The notes below the pieces were generated by a model. It had not been told where the DNA came from. It saw nothing but the letters and a program-made list of their open reading frames with translations, and did not search any database. Made by a program: the position numbers and the translations under genes. 64,000 nucleotides of DNA from Triticum aestivum (lineage: Eukaryota; Streptophyta; Magnoliopsida; Poales; Poaceae), in the NCBI RefSeq assembly GCF_018294505.1, contig NC_057810.1:205486113-205550112 (forward strand), in the 5' to 3' direction. Shown piece by piece: positions 1 to 11,256 of the stretch (positions are counted from its first letter, which is position 1; each line of letters starts with the position of its first letter).

Positions 1-373
1 AAGGGATGTAGTGTGTTCTCTCGAGCATGCCTTCCAGGCCGCGACAATCGAAGACCCAGATCACAGGAGCGGAAGACTCCCCGAGGCAGTCCCTAAGAAG
101 AAAGCATCACCTTGTCCGAACCATCAGGAGGCAGGCACATCCAGGGGCATCGCGCCAGGATCCGCGCCTGTCCAAGGGGCGCCTCCCTCCATCGCATAGG
201 AAGGCGCGCCCGGCTCCCTCCTCGGGCAAGGCTCGGGGGCTCTCTCCTGGAGGGCCACCGACCTTGCCAAGGTCGCGAGGGAGGCCCTCGGGCACCACTT
301 GGAGGCATGTTTCAAAGCATGTTTCCCTCAATACGGTGTGAAGTAAGGAGGACCAAACCCACATGAGTTCATC

Positions 374-745
374 GTGAGAAGCATTCAAGAGCTGCAGGAG
401 TCAAGAATCATGCGCGACAGCCGCCACTTACCCGCCATAGCTCCCCATCCAGGCGAGAATGGTGAGCTGTGCGTCTGCATCGACATACCAGGGCTCAACC
501 GAGCCGCATCTCAGGAGTGCCTCTGGCCTTCGCGCATGGGGCGTTGCGAGGGTCCACCCCACAGCTATGTTCGCATGCCCTTCGGCCTGCCAAACACGGT
601 CGCCGCTCATCAGCGCCTGCTGAGGAGCATTCTGGAGGCTCAGGAGGTCAGGCATTGCGCAGTCCTGGCAGAGATGGAGATGGTCCTTCAAGAGCCGCCT
701 GCGCCCCCGGAGCCTGCCGAGGCTCTGGGCCTTGGGGGCTCATGA
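374..745 (+). pseudogene. Reverse transcriptase remnant of element A
   Basis: This frame keeps two landmarks of gypsy reverse transcriptase. One is a VCID block followed by LNRA, which corresponds to the usual CIDY..LNKA motif. The other is a YVRMPFGL block followed by a QRL segment, the usual MPFGL..A..FQR motif. The roughly 40 residues that normally separate them, with the LPRID and FSK/SFLDAYSGYHQ motifs, are reduced to a short unrelated stretch. The frame loses similarity before the YxDD catalytic box. It is therefore an internally deleted, non-functional pol fragment. Sequence on both sides (1-373 and 746-1350) contains no other recognisable pol domain. Confidence 0.6.
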
Positions 746-837
746 GGATAGGCTTCTGTGTCACGCGTCGTCCGCTACTTCAACATTCCTTCGTCTTCAA
801 CGGTATCAGGTGACATCTTTCAAAGTTCCATTTTTAG

Positions 838-985
838 CTGGGAGCGCCCGCCGGGCTGCATCATTCCCAAGTCGCGTGGGTCCGTCCCTACGGCATGTAT
901 CCATTTTTCTCATGTTCTTTGCTTACCTCGTTGGGGGCGCCCCTCGAGCTGCATTATCCCCAAGCTGCTCGGGCCTGACCCAGTG
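838..985 (+). repeat. Imperfect tandem repeat in the spacer of element A
   Basis: Two units of about 50 bases, starting near 838 and 932, share GGAGCGCCC/GGGGCGCCC, then GCTGCATYATYCCCAAG and a GGGYC ending. The spacing is about 94 bases. No coding function is apparent. Confidence 0.5.
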
Positions 986-1352
986 GCGTTTGCCTTTTCT
1001 GCTTCTATCTAAATGGATTTGCTCATTCATGCTTAACGTGCTCGACCTAATCGCCTGCTTGATTGACACCTACCTTTGGAGCCGCTCGCTCTGGCACGAC
1101 ACTTGCGTACGGGTCCATCCCTGCAACACTGATAAATCTGAGTGGTCGAGCTCTGGCCGCGGCAGCCCCGCAAGGCGCCACCTCACCGGGCCCTGAGTGC
1201 CCCAATCACTCCCTCGGAGCGACCAATGGTTGGCTGGCAACCGTAACAACAGACCCTGCTTCCTCTCATGATTGGTAGGAAGGACCCGCTCCAGGAGTAA
1301 CGCTGGGCACGACGTGAGCCTCCTCTCCTTCTCTCCGGCACAATCCACTTGC

Positions 1353-1847
1353 ACGTTAAAAGGGGGGCGCCTGAGCATCGTGACTCATGGGATCTTACTG
1401 GCTCTCTAGCCCTCACCCCCTGGCCTTGACCCACGGCATCGCGACCTGTCATACCAGCGGCGGCTGAGCTCGCTCGAGGGCCGGGACTTGAGGACGTAGA
1501 GCATGAAGGAAAGTGTGGGGGAGAGGGAAGAAGCTCGCGAAGACCTAACCCAGCAACACCTCAGCTGCCGCCACGCAGGCCCGGTGCTTCGCTGAAAACT
1601 ACTCCAAACCTACCAGATAAGTCACGCAAAAATTGGTTCGACTCAGCGCTAAACCCCCACCTAGTGCAGCTCTGACATGGCAACATTGCCTACCTTTATT
1701 GCCCAGCGAAGGCTGCTTGAGCGCTAAAGGGGACCTCCTGAGCATTGCGACTCAGGGGCTCTTACTGGACCTCAGGCCGCTCACCTCCTGTCCTTGACCA
1801 CGGCATCGCGACCTGGCATACCAGCGACGGCTGAAGCCTGCCTGGGG
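1353..1847 (+). repeat. Direct repeat pair (about 125 bp) in the spacer of element A
   Basis: The segments 1353-1478 and 1721-1847 are diverged copies. Both run from CGYTAAA through CTGAGCAT, GCGACTCA-like and GGCATCGCGACCTG blocks to CATACCAGCG. They lie about 368 bases apart in the non-coding tract between the pol remnant and the antisense gene. The rest of 746-2121 shows no coding potential that I can support. Confidence 0.65.
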
Positions 1848-2121
1848 ACGGGAGCTGTCAGCGTAGAGCACCAAGCCCTCGTAAGGAAAGAAAGGGGGAG
1901 CCGAGCCACGACGGGACAAGCATCTCGCATCGATTCATGATAAATATATAATATTCACATAAGGCATGGCCAGCGCGTTACATACCCCCGCGGGGTGGTG
2001 TTTCTATTCCTCACAGGGAACAAAAGGTGCTAATCCTAAGGGACGCTAACTACGCGCGCCTCCGCAGGAGACACCATCATCAACAGTGGGCCGTTAGGCG
2101 CCGGTGCCAACGCCATCCAGA

Positions 2122-2949
2122 TCAATGGCGTCGACGGCCTGATGCAGCTTCCCTGCTCCGGGAGCGACGCGAGCCCGGGGGCTCATAGCTGTCGTCACTT
2201 GTCTCCGGAGTCGCGTGAAGCTCGGCGGAGTCGCTGGACCCCCCGGCTCCTCCGCTGTTGCCTGAGGAGCTGCCGGGGAAGCGATGGGCAGGCCTGGTCC
2301 TTGCCACAGTGATGCTCCAGCCGCCTTCCTTGGGGCAGCATTCCAGCCGGTGTCCTTCCGTGCCGAAGACCTTGAAGAACATCAAGGAGGCGCCATCATA
2401 TTCAAAATGAATCACGAAGGCACCTCCAGTTCGGCAGACTTGGGCGATCTCGCCCCAGCCCCGGGTCATGTAGACCTTGCCGGGCGCGACAACCTCGACC
2501 TCCGCTTCCGTCGCGGGGGTGCAGCAGTCGGCGTGCTGCAGCCAGAGCTCAAGAGGCCCCCTCGGCGGGATCTCGAAGGCGTAGGAGGGAGGAAGACGAA
2601 TCCAAGATCACAGAGGCATGGTGGCGTGGAGCACGAGCTCGTGAGAGGAGCCCTTGGCGTGGACTCCAGGAGGGACGATGCGCACCGCCGTAACCTGCCG
2701 GCGACGACGGCGGCTCTGGCGATGTCGCTCGGCGCCTTCTTCTCGAGGGCCCTCGATTCGGGCGTACAAGGGCAGCGGAAACCCCGATGGTGGCCGCTCG
2801 TACGAGGGCCTCGACACCTCCTGCCAAGCACCGCCGTCTCCGTGGTAGAGGACTAGCCGTTTCTTCGGCGGAAGCGGGTCGGGACCCTCTAAGGGGGCCT
2901 TCCCCTTCTCTTCTGCAGAAAACCAGCGGATCGGCGCCATTGTCGACAA
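2122..2949 (-). pseudogene. Antisense B3-like gene of element A, broken by one stop codon
   Basis: Read on the minus strand from ATG at 2949, one frame of 275 codons plus a stop runs to 2122, broken only by a TGA at 2606-2608. The TGA could derive from CGA by a C to T change at a CG site. The N-terminal half is Pro/Arg-rich with an FPLPLYARIEGP stretch. The C-terminal half resembles the second half of a plant B3 DNA-binding domain: a LELWLQ strand, EAEVEVV, then GKVYMTRGW, a helix, AFVIHFEYDG, FFKVF and RLECC. A Ser/Gly-rich, basic tail follows. Length and position match the antisense gene of element B (276 residues), although similarity is low outside the B3-like core. A TATA box lies about 75 bases upstream. 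The role is unknown; DNA binding is inferred from fold similarity only. Confidence 0.65.
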
Positions 2950-3020
2950 AACGGAGGAGGAGTGAGGAGGAAGAGGCGAAGCAAGGAGAGATGGACAACG
3001 GGGGTTCTCGCCCGCCTGTA

Positions 3021-3030
3021 CTTATAGTCC
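3021..3030 (-). promoter_or_regulatory. Candidate TATA box of the antisense gene in element A
   Basis: On the minus strand the sequence reads GGACTATAAGTACAGG, a good plant TATA box. It is about 75 bases upstream of the antisense ATG at 2949, which fits a start site with a short leader. Confidence 0.45.
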
Positions 3031-3267
3031 GGAGGAGGCCAACCGCCGGCCTCCACGACCATAGGTAATCATGACCCATTTTTGCATGCAGGGACTTGTC
3101 AAGTCATGCGATTGCCGAGGCGTTGTGGGGAAGCCGAGACGCCCATGTCCAATCAACCGCCACGCGGCGCCCAAGGCCGCAGGCTATCAGGGCCCGCGGC
3201 ACTTCGCACTTGCCCCTTTGCTTCTCTGCTAAGCCAAGTTCAGGCATGCCTTGGGACCGGGGGCTAC

Positions 3268-4190
3268 TGTCGGCCTTCTGGGAGTAGGGGTCCCCAGACT
3301 TGCCTGCCTGCGGCCCGCGGCCTGGCTCAAGTAGGGGGCACAGTGCGGCCCATCTTCATCGAGTGGAGCTCAAGACCCTCGCGAGGGGCCAAGCCTCGCG
3401 GGGCGGACGACAGGAAGCTTCCTTAGGCGCAGCCTCATCAGGCAGGCTCGCGAGGAGGCGGAGAGATCAAGGCAGGGTACCTCACGAGGATCCCGTGACG
3501 CAAGCCATGCCGATCGAGACCAGGCGGGCGCCGGCCTGTGAAGTGTCCTTGTTTCCCCTTTGGTGCAAAGGGGGGAAGCACAGGCCAAGGCATCAGGCAA
3601 ATGTTACCGTTTCGGTGCAACATGACCAAGACCAATAGAGCGGCAGGAAGGAGGTCACCGTGGAGCCCAGGACGGCGTCATCGTCAGAGCCTTTGGCAGC
3701 CGAAGACCAACTTTAGTCAGGATAAGTGTACTAGATGTTCCCCTTCAGAATGGCCAATTGTTGGCGCCCTTCCCGCTCAATATTTGGGAAGAGGCCCAGG
3801 GCTTCCCTCTATAAATAGGACTAGCCACCACAGGGTAGAGAGAGAGAGAAATCGGCTAGGGATAGAGAGATCGACCAAGGAGAGAGAGAGAGAAGCGATT
3901 GGACTCACCCAAGCAGTTCATCACACCAGCTCAAGAACAGCCCTCGCGAGGCTCTTCTCCCTTTGTACTATTCATCATCAGCCCCTGAGGCAATCCACCA
4001 CACCACACACTAGAGTAGGGTATTACACCACAATGGTGGCCCGAATCAGTATAAATCTCGTGTCCCATGTGTGTTCTTCTTTCTAGCCTAGATCCTTTGC
4101 GAGACTTCGATACATGAGCCGGTAGGGGAAAGATCTCCGCGCACCCCAGTGTTCAAACCTCAAGGGTCTGCCGGAACCCACAATCCGACA
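3268..4190 (+). repeat. 3' LTR of element A (923 bp)
   Basis: The LTR starts TGTCGGCC directly after the purine-rich GGGGGCTAC and ends CAATCCGACA, giving TG...CA ends and short inverted termini (TGTCGG / CCGACA). A TATAAATA box at 3810-3817 and a GA-rich purine tract at about 3837-3895 fit a U3/R promoter region. The LTR ends at 4190 and the CACTA transposase coding sequence resumes directly. Confidence 0.75.
3810..3817 (+). promoter_or_regulatory. TATA box of the element A LTR
   Basis: TATAAATA in the context CCCTCTATAAATAGG. It lies in the second half of the LTR, the normal place for the U3 promoter. Confidence 0.55.
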
Positions 4191-4891
4191 GCGGCATAAT
4201 CTTGATGTGATGCACATCGAGAAAAATATATGTGACAACATTATCGGCACACTTCTTAATATTGAAGGCAAGACGAAAGATACCTTAAAATCTATGATTG
4301 ATTTGACACACCTGGGTATCAGACAAGATTTGCAAGTGCAAGATGAAGGTAAACCACGGGATATGGCACCAGCTGTGTACTTCTTGGACAAGGTAAAAAC
4401 AAAAGAATTTTGTGAGGTCCTGTCACATGTGATATTCCCACATGGATTTGCTTCCAACCCTGAAAGGAGAGTCAGTGCAGATGGAAACAAGGTACAAGGG
4501 TTGAAAACTCATGACTGCCACATCCTACTTCAAAGGGTTTTACTTGTTATCCTTATAGGATTGGGTTGCCCTGACTTATACAGAGCAGGTGCAGAGTTAG
4601 GACAATTCTTCAGGGAACTCTGCAGTAGAAATATCAGGATAGATGCTTTGGAGCATCTTAGAGACAAGATACCAACTATCCTATGCGACCTTGAGAATAT
4701 ATATCCTCCAGCCTTCTTTGATGTGATGGTGCATTTGGCTGTTCATCTACTTGATGAGGCACTACTTTGAGGTCCAGTACAGTATGGCTAGATGTACCCT
4801 ATTTAAAGGCGGCTAGGCACTTTCAAGGGCTATGTTAGGAACAGAGCTAGACCCGAGGGTTCCACTGCAGAGGCCTACATTGCTACAAAAG
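4191..4891 (+). pseudogene. CACTA transposase (TNP2/TNPD), fragment 1 of 4
   Basis: The translation contains a chain of motifs typical of plant CACTA (En/Spm) TNP2 transposases: DVMHIEKNICDNI..GTLLNIEGKTKDT, then GLKTHDCHILLQR, ELGQFFRELCSR and PPAFFDVMVHLAVHL. After a TGA at 4768-4770 and a further stop with a frame change, similarity continues as a LGTFKGYVRNRARPEGS-type block up to 4891. Element B then interrupts the reading frame. When the 5-bp target duplication is counted once, the coding sequence continues directly at 16067. The gene is long dead: it has stops and frameshifts and is split by four insertions. It is the oldest layer of the window. Confidence 0.85.
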
Positions 4892-6023
4892 TGTCGGTGT
4901 ACAAAAGTAGGGGCCTGGATTTTGACCCCTTTACTTGTGCACGGGCAGTCAGAGCCACCTGCCACGACCACACATGAGTAAGGCAAGAGAGGGAAGCCAG
5001 AGAAAAGCCAAAGCCACAGGGACAAGCAAAGAAAACAACAAAGGACCAAGACCACAAAGGTCGCACGGGCAATGCAGGTTGCCCCGGCAAGGACCCTTGT
5101 CGGGGACAGCCTCAGCAGCCCTGGCAAGATCCTTCCCGGGGCAGCTCGTCCACACCCACCGAGCGAGCCACCTTAGATCCCACCAAACACTGAGCAGTCG
5201 GGTTGGGACAGGGTTCGGGAGGCACCTCCGTGGTGGCATGCAGATCTTTGTGAAGACAAAGAGCAATCAAGATCAAAAGAGGATAGGAAGGCAACCATCC
5301 CCACCGAAGAAACCCACAGGCCCGCCGGCAAGATCCTTGCTGGGGTAGCCAGCGTGCCACGGCAAGACCCTTGCCGGGCCACCCGACAAGACCATCGCCA
5401 AGCGCACCGGCAAGGCCACTGCCAGGCCCGCGCCAGCCGAGTTCCTACCGCCGTTCATACGCAGCCGCCGACCCAACCAGCTGGGCAGGCACCTGCGTGG
5501 CAGCATGCAGACCTTCGTGGAGGATCCACCACTGCACCACCTCAACTGCCTGCCTGCCTACATGGCGATGCATGCGTTGCTGGCCTGGGCGCATGTCGAA
5601 GCCAGGAGGGGCGGCGACGGAGGGGACGGGCCTCGCCCCCGTCCCCCATAAAGTGAAGGACAACTAAGCACCGCATTTAATGTGTCTTGTCCTGTAATAC
5701 TAGCGATAACCTCGCAACGCTGTAGCACCTTCCACCTCCTGTGTGCCACTGTGGCAGCCCCTTTCGCCTATAAAAGGAGGCCCATGGCATATTGAGAAGG
5801 GATTCGGCTCTTTTGAACCTCGCAGCACCCACAACTAGTTCGAGAGCTCAAGAACACTAATACAACCACCAAAGCAGGATCGTAGGGTTTTATGCATCTT
5901 TGCGGCCCGAACCTGGGTAAATCCCCTTTGTGCCATCTGCTAGTCCCGCTCTTCTCGCGATTCTGCGGCCCGCAACCGTAGAAGGGATCCCAGTGATCCC
6001 ATAGGTGTCGTTTTCTACCGACA
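4892..6023 (+). repeat. 5' LTR of element B (1132 bp)
   Basis: Starts TGTCGGTG, ends CTACCGACA, and is preceded by AAAAG. A TATAAAA box lies at 5767-5773 (CGCCTATAAAAGG). The first 550 bases carry several copies of a short palindromic motif, GGCAAGRYCCTTGCCGGG and variants (near 5087, 5121, 5327, 5360, 5383 and 5409). Confidence 0.93.
5767..5773 (+). promoter_or_regulatory. TATA box in the 5' LTR of element B
   Basis: TATAAAA within CGCCTATAAAAGGAGG. It is about 255 bases before the LTR end, and the same box is present in the 3' LTR at 15807-15813. Confidence 0.6.
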
Positions 6024-6027
6024 TCTT

Positions 6028-6045
6028 TGGTGGGCCAGGTAGGGG
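6028..6045 (+). other. Primer-binding site candidate of element B
   Basis: Four bases after the LTR end the sequence TGGTGGGCCAGGTAGGGG begins. A TGG start, complementary to a tRNA CCA end, at this distance is the normal form of an LTR-element PBS. The tRNA species was not determined. Confidence 0.5.
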
Positions 6046-6099
6046 CGGCGCTATTGTGAGAATCTGGTCTAGCAGTTGGCCTAGCTGTTCTTCATCGTC

Positions 6100-8946
6100 A
6101 TGGCTCCTAAGAAGAAGACGACCACGGTGATCGGTTCGTCCGGGACCAAGTTGTCGGCACCGGTGCGTACCAATAGCGGGCCAGTCACGGAGAGAACCCG
6201 TGGCGCGGCCCGTGAACATCTGCATCACCCTGGCGGTTCAGGCCTGGCGAGGGGCGCCGTTCCTGTGCCAGGCGATGAGCCACCAGTCGCGGGCTCCAGA
6301 GACGGAGTCGCCCCCCCCCCCGCAGGCGGTGCGGGGCCCCTCAGGGGTGCCGCCGTCCTGCCAGGCAGCGGCACGGTAACCTCCAAGACGCCAACACCGG
6401 CGCCCAAGGCGCGCTCCTCTCAGGTTGTGCGTGATGAGCAGCGTCACCCTGCCTGTGATCCTATGTGCCGCCCTGGGAAGAGTCCCGTGCGCCCATCACA
6501 TGAAGAGGAGGGCTAGCATGCACACCGAGGTGCTGATGGAGGTGGCGAACGGCCGCGGAGCCGTGACGCAGCTCCTTCTAACATGGTTAGGAGTCGGGGC
6601 GCATCGCAGTCCACCAAGCTTTCGCCACCACCCACGCCAGTGGAAGCCCTAGCGTGCGCACATCTGCTCCTCGATTTTCCTCCCACCGCGGAGAAGCTTG
6701 ACGAATGGAGGGCCACCGTCCGGAGCCTCGTCGGCATCGCCAACAATGAGGGGCTGCGGCCGGCGGAACCCATCGGCCGTTGCTCCGCCGGGCTGCCACG
6801 TGCTAGCGGAGGCCACGCCGGAGGCGACGCGGCCACGGTGTATTCCCCGCCTCCATCCCGACCGCGGACGTCGGCCCGCCGCGGCGACGCTCATGATGAT
6901 ATCTCCATCGCGTTGTCCGACCCGCGAACCAACTACGATCAATGCCAGGTCCTCCGGGACCGGGCTCACGAGGACTCTCGAACTACGATTGAGCGCCGAC
7001 GTGACGCGCGCCACCGATCGGACAGGCGGGTGGGGCCCGCTACGGACCACCCAGCACCAGGAGGCTATGGTGTCCTACCTTACGAGGTGGGTTGTTCGGC
7101 CTTCACCCGTGAGCTATGGCAGTTCCAGTGGCCCTCCCACCGTACGTTCAAACCTGATGTTGGTGAGAAGTACAATGGCAAGACCCACCTGTCAGAGTTC
7201 CTCAGCATCTACACCATCGCGATGCAAGCTACTGGGGCCCGCGATGATAAGGTGCTTGCCAACTACTTCCCTTTGGCACTCAAGCCTAATGTTATGTCAT
7301 GGTTGATGCACTTGCCGGTGGATTCCATCACTTCTTGGGCGGATCTGTGCCATGAGTTTGTTGGCGCCTTTAATGGAGGTCACCAAGCTCATGGCCAAGC
7401 GAGTGATTTACACATCATCCCCCAGAAGGAAGTAGAAAACCTGCGCAAGTACATCCAAAGGTTCAGCTGGGCGCAGTATAACATCCCCGATGTTCATCCC
7501 GCCGCCGTGATCAGTGCGTTCCACCAGAACATGCGCAATGACAAGATGCGTGAAGAACTCGTCATGGACAAGGTTAAGGATGTGGCCGAGCTCTATGTTC
7601 TGGCCGATCGGTGCGCTCGTGCTAAGGAGGGAAGGAAGTACCCTGACGAAGATGCCGGTGCGGAAACTGACTCCACTGGCGATACCGCCACCCCAGCAAA
7701 GAAAGGCCGATGCCATAATATGAAGCGCAAGGGCAAGGCCATGCTTGCCGTTGAGGGATCCGACGACTCCGGTACCATCAAGAAGACCAAGGCGAGCGAC
7801 CCCGGCAAGGAGGTTGCCGGGTGTGACGCTTGCTGGGCCTTGGCGGCTACCAACAAGCCAGGAGGCTCCGACAAGCAGTACTACAAGATCCACCGCACCA
7901 AGGGCCACGATCTCCAAAACTGCCGGCAGGTAGAACTGCTCGCCGACAAGCAGAAAGCCGAGTATGAGCTGCAGGACAAGGAGAAAGGCCCAGATGGTGC
8001 CGAGGGATCCGGCAAGAAACATGGCGGCCAGGGAGGCCGCCGCGGCAAGGATAATCAACAAGAGAGGCCTGCCCGGGGCCGCGACAAGAAGCAGGAAGAC
8101 GATGATCATGATGAGGACGACGAGTCCGGTGACCACGAGTTTCAGAAAGCCATAGAGGCCATGTGCATCGATGGTGGTGCCTCGCTACATACGTCTCACC
8201 GCCAACTCAAGCAGTGGGCATGTGAGGTCACAGCGGTGGAACCATCATTGGACGCACGAAAGCCGCTGAAATGGTCCAGCACCCCCATCATCTTCGACAC
8301 CGAGGACCACCCTGACCGCACCATTCCGGTCGGGTGCTTGCCGTTTTTGGTTTCACCAACAATTCGCAACCTCAATGTGACGAAGATGTTGGTCGATGGC
8401 AGGGCCGACCTGAACTTGATCTCGCCCGTTGTGGTCAGAAGGCTGCAGATCCCTGATGGAGACCTCGACGAGACGGGTACGTTCCAAGGGGTCAACCCGG
8501 GGAGGAGCCAACCGAAGGGGAAGATCACACTTCCCGTGACGTTCGGAGGTGAGCTGAACCACAGGACGGAGAGGATTGTCTTCGACGTGGCCGAGATCCC
8601 CTTGCCTTACAACGGGATCCTCGGCCACCCGGTGCTAGCCAAGTTCATGGCGGCTTCACACTATGCCTATAACATGCTGAAGATGCCCGGGCCGATGAAC
8701 ATCATGACCGTCCCCTGTGACAAGAAAGATGCGCTGATCTGCGCCGACCAACTCTACCGGGAAGCAGTTCCAGCAGCTGGCGCTAAGGCACCTGCTCCTG
8801 CCGACGGAGCCCCGCAGGAGAAGAAGACCGCGAGATCCCTCGCACCCACTCCGGTAAGTGCACCTCTTCAGGGTGTCGCACTTCCGTTGAGAATGTGCCA
8901 GAGAGTTCCGCCGGCAAGAGCAAGAAGGCCAGAGCTGCACCGCTAG
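6100..8946 (+). pseudogene. gag-protease of element B (one internal stop, then frame loss)
   Basis: One frame runs from ATG at 6100 (start MAPKKKTTT) to a stop at 8944-8946, broken only by TAG at 6514-6516; a second ATG in the same frame is at 6583. Gag capsid-like sequence lies around 7140-7640 (KYNGKTHLSEFLSIYT, SWADLCHEFVGAF, LRKYIQRF). A zinc-knuckle-like KIHRTKGHDLQNC follows at about 7885, in which the first cysteine is replaced by tyrosine. An aspartic-protease-like block is at about 8385-8650 (KMLVDGRADLNLIS, then YNGILGHP), where the usual DGG/DTG is DGR. The C-terminal part changes frame between about 8850 and 8880; pol continues one frame away. Gag forms the particle and the protease cleaves it; this copy is inactive as it stands. 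Confidence 0.85.
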
Positions 8947-10580
8947 AGACTAAGAAGGTGCCCGTCAAGGAGGATGGCACGGGGGGAGCGTTCACCATAA
9001 GATCCACCCTTGACGACAAATAGGAAAGCGAGCTCGTCACCTTCCTGCGGGCGAATGTCGATGTGTTTGCATGGCAAGCCTCCGACATCCCCGGCGTTCC
9101 CAGGGAGATGATTGAGCACCACCTTGCTGTCTGTCCTCATGTGCGGCCCGTCAAGTAGAAGGTCAGGAAGCAAGCTCTGGAAAGATAGGAGTTCATCACA
9201 GAGGAAATCAGAAAGCTAGAGGTGTCAGGCTTGGTGAGAGGAGTACTCCATCCGACGTGGTTTGCCAATCCGGTAGTGGTGCGCAAGGCAAATGGGAAGT
9301 GGAGGCTATGTATTGATTACACAGACATCAATAAGGCCTGTCCAAAGGATCCCTTCCCGTTACCGCGCATCGACCAGATTGTTGACTCCATGGCTGGATG
9401 TGACCTATTATCATTCCTTGACGCCTACTCGGGATACCACCGGATCTTCATGACGAAAGAAGACGAGGAAAAGACAGCGTTCATCACCCCACGTGGTACG
9501 TACTGCTTTTTATGGATGCCTTTTGGGTTGAAAAGTGCTGGCTCGACCTTTGCAAGAGCAGTCCAAATTGGTTTTCAACCCCAGCTACATAGAAATATGG
9601 AAGCTTATATGGACGACATAGTGGTCAAAACCAAGGACAAAGCAACGCTTGTGCAAGATCTGGAGGAAACATTCGAGAACCTGCGCAAGATCAACCTCAA
9701 ATTGAACCCTGAGAAGCGTGTCTTTGGCGTCCCGTCCAGGAAGCTTCTTGGGTTCTTTGTGTCCCAGCGCGGGATTGAAGCAAACCCAGATAAGATCAAG
9801 GCCATCGAGCAGATTGAGGCACCCAAGCGGATCAAGGATGTGCGTCGTCTCATTGGCTGCATTGCTGCCATGAGCCGGTTCATATCCAAGTCCGCGGAGC
9901 ATGCCCTTCCTTTCTTCAGGATGTTGAAGAAGGCAGGGCCAGTGGAGTGGACCCTAGAAGGTGAGGCAGCGCTGCAAGATTTGAAGAAATACCTCTCTTC
10001 TACCCCAATGCTGGTTGCGCCCAAACCACAAGAACTGTTGCTGCTTTACCTAGCGGCAACAAATCAAGTGGTTAGCGCCGCACTAGTGGCACAGAGAGAG
10101 GTCGACAAGAAGGGAGCAACAGTGGTAGAGCCAACAGAAGGCAAACCAAAACCCTCTCCGGTAGGGCTCGATCCCGGCAAGATTGAGTCCCCAGCAGGGG
10201 CCGGCGCCAGCACGACAGGACCCACACGACCGGGTGAAGAGGCGCAGAAAAAGAAAATGGTGCAGCACCCAGTGTACTTCGTCAGCTCCCTCTTGTAGGG
10301 GGCTAGGTCAAGGTACTCAGGTGTGCAAAAGCTACTCTTCGGCCTCCTTATGGCTTCGAGGAAGCTGCACCACTACTTCCAAGTGCATGAGATCACGGTG
10401 GTCACCCACCTCCCATTGCAACGGATACCACACAACCCAGATGCAACTGGGAGGATCGTGGAATGGGCCCTGGAGCTGTTAAGTTTCGGTTTGAAGTTTA
10501 AAAGCACCTCGACGATTCAGAGTAGAGTCTTGGCGGAGTTTGTTACGGAATGGACCTCGACGCCCGACGAAGAGGTATAG
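8947..10580 (+). pseudogene. pol of element B: reverse transcriptase and first RNase H
   Basis: In the pol frame, in-frame TAG stops are at 9021, 9156, 9186, 10296 and 10578. Between 9222 and 10298 the reverse transcriptase is continuous: CIDYTDINKACPKD, LPRIDQIVDS, SFLDAYSGYH, MPFGLKSAG, the catalytic YMDDIVVK at about 9610, and the thumb motif GFFVSQRGIEANPDK. A degenerate first RNase H follows (LLLLYLAATNQVVSAAL and then VYFVSSLL). After the TAG at 10296 the same frame continues with the VQKLLFGLLMASRKLHHYF block. The enzyme would copy element RNA into DNA in the cytoplasm. All five stops are TAG, consistent with CAG to TAG changes. Confidence 0.88.
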
Positions 10581-11256
10581 GAGACCACTCTCCCCGGCAA
10601 GGAAGCGAGCTGCAACTGGATCTTGTACTTCGATGGTGCCTTCTCGCTGCAAGGCGCCGGTGCTAGTGTGCTACTTGTCGCACCCATCGGAGAGCACCTC
10701 AAGTATGTCGTCCAGATGCATTTCCCCCGGGGAGATGTCGACCAACAACACCGCCGAGTACGAGGGTTTGCTTGCCGGTCTCAGGATCATGGCAGACCTC
10801 GGAGTTAAGAAGCTCAGGGGTGACTCACAGCTCGTCGTCAGCCAGGTCAACAAAGATTATCAAAGCCCGTTGATGGAAACTTACGTAGATGAGCTGAGGA
10901 AACTAGAGGAGCACTTTGACGGCATACAAGCGGAACATGTCCCTCGTGTAGAGAATGACATCACCGACTACCTGTCAAAGTGCGCTGCCCTCAGGCTACC
11001 TGTGGAACCAGGTACTTTTGTGCTTCAGTTAACCCAACCATCCGTTGAGCTGTTGACCGGGCAGAGCAAGCCGAGGAAGCTTGGCCCCGGCAAGTACTTC
11101 CCCACAGAGCTCCCCGGAGCCGCCAGCGAAGATGCTACCGTGGATGCCGACCCTGCCATGGGGCAACTGACTCCGGCAGGACCTCAGGTCATGGCCGTGG
11201 AGCCGGCCGCTCCCGCGGCAGAAGAAATTCCTTTGGTCCTTGCCGTCGAGCCATAG
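10581..11256 (+). pseudogene. pol of element B: second (cellular-type) RNase H
   Basis: A second RNase H module follows the degenerate first one: ILYFDGAFSLQGAGASVLL at about 10620, then TAEYEGLLAGLRIM, RGDSQLVVSQVN, and PRVENDITDYLSK. Three catalytic acidic positions (D in FDGA, E in AEYE, D in GDSQ) are visible. The fourth region reads ITD where most relatives have an A-D pair. The frame changes at about 10725-10735. A Pro/Ala-rich linker leads to TAG at 11254-11256. Two successive RNase H domains are a known hallmark of the Tat lineage. Confidence 0.75.

Larger units (their letters stand above)
1..4190 (+). mobile_element. Element A: 3' part of a Ty3/gypsy LTR retrotransposon
   Basis: The 5' part lies outside the window. 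What is visible is a reverse-transcriptase remnant (374-745), a long non-coding tract with internal repeats, an antisense B3-like gene (2122-2949), a purine-rich tract ending GGGGGCTAC just before 3268, and a 3' LTR (3268-4190) with TG...CA ends. This order (pol, antisense gene, polypurine tract, LTR) is the same as in element B, so a related Tat-like lineage is inferred. Pol is heavily deleted, so the copy is defective or belongs to a non-autonomous family. It abuts CACTA transposase coding sequence at 4191, which shows it inserted into that gene; its target duplication cannot be checked because the left end is missing. Confidence 0.75.

Noticed and set aside
4191..4195. GCGGC after the LTR of element A taken as the same target duplication as element C
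   Set aside because: C has its own matched pair at 16888 and 26037; the identical five bases at 4191 are most simply chance.
4935..5667. Several 60-140 codon ORFs in the LTRs of element B
   Set aside because: They lie wholly inside the LTR, overlap on both strands, and consist of the repeated GGCAAG motif.
7408..8136. Minus-strand 242-codon ORF with hydrophobic stretches
   Set aside because: It is the shadow of the gag frame of element B; the apparent membrane segments come from reversing Lys/Asp-rich gag codons.
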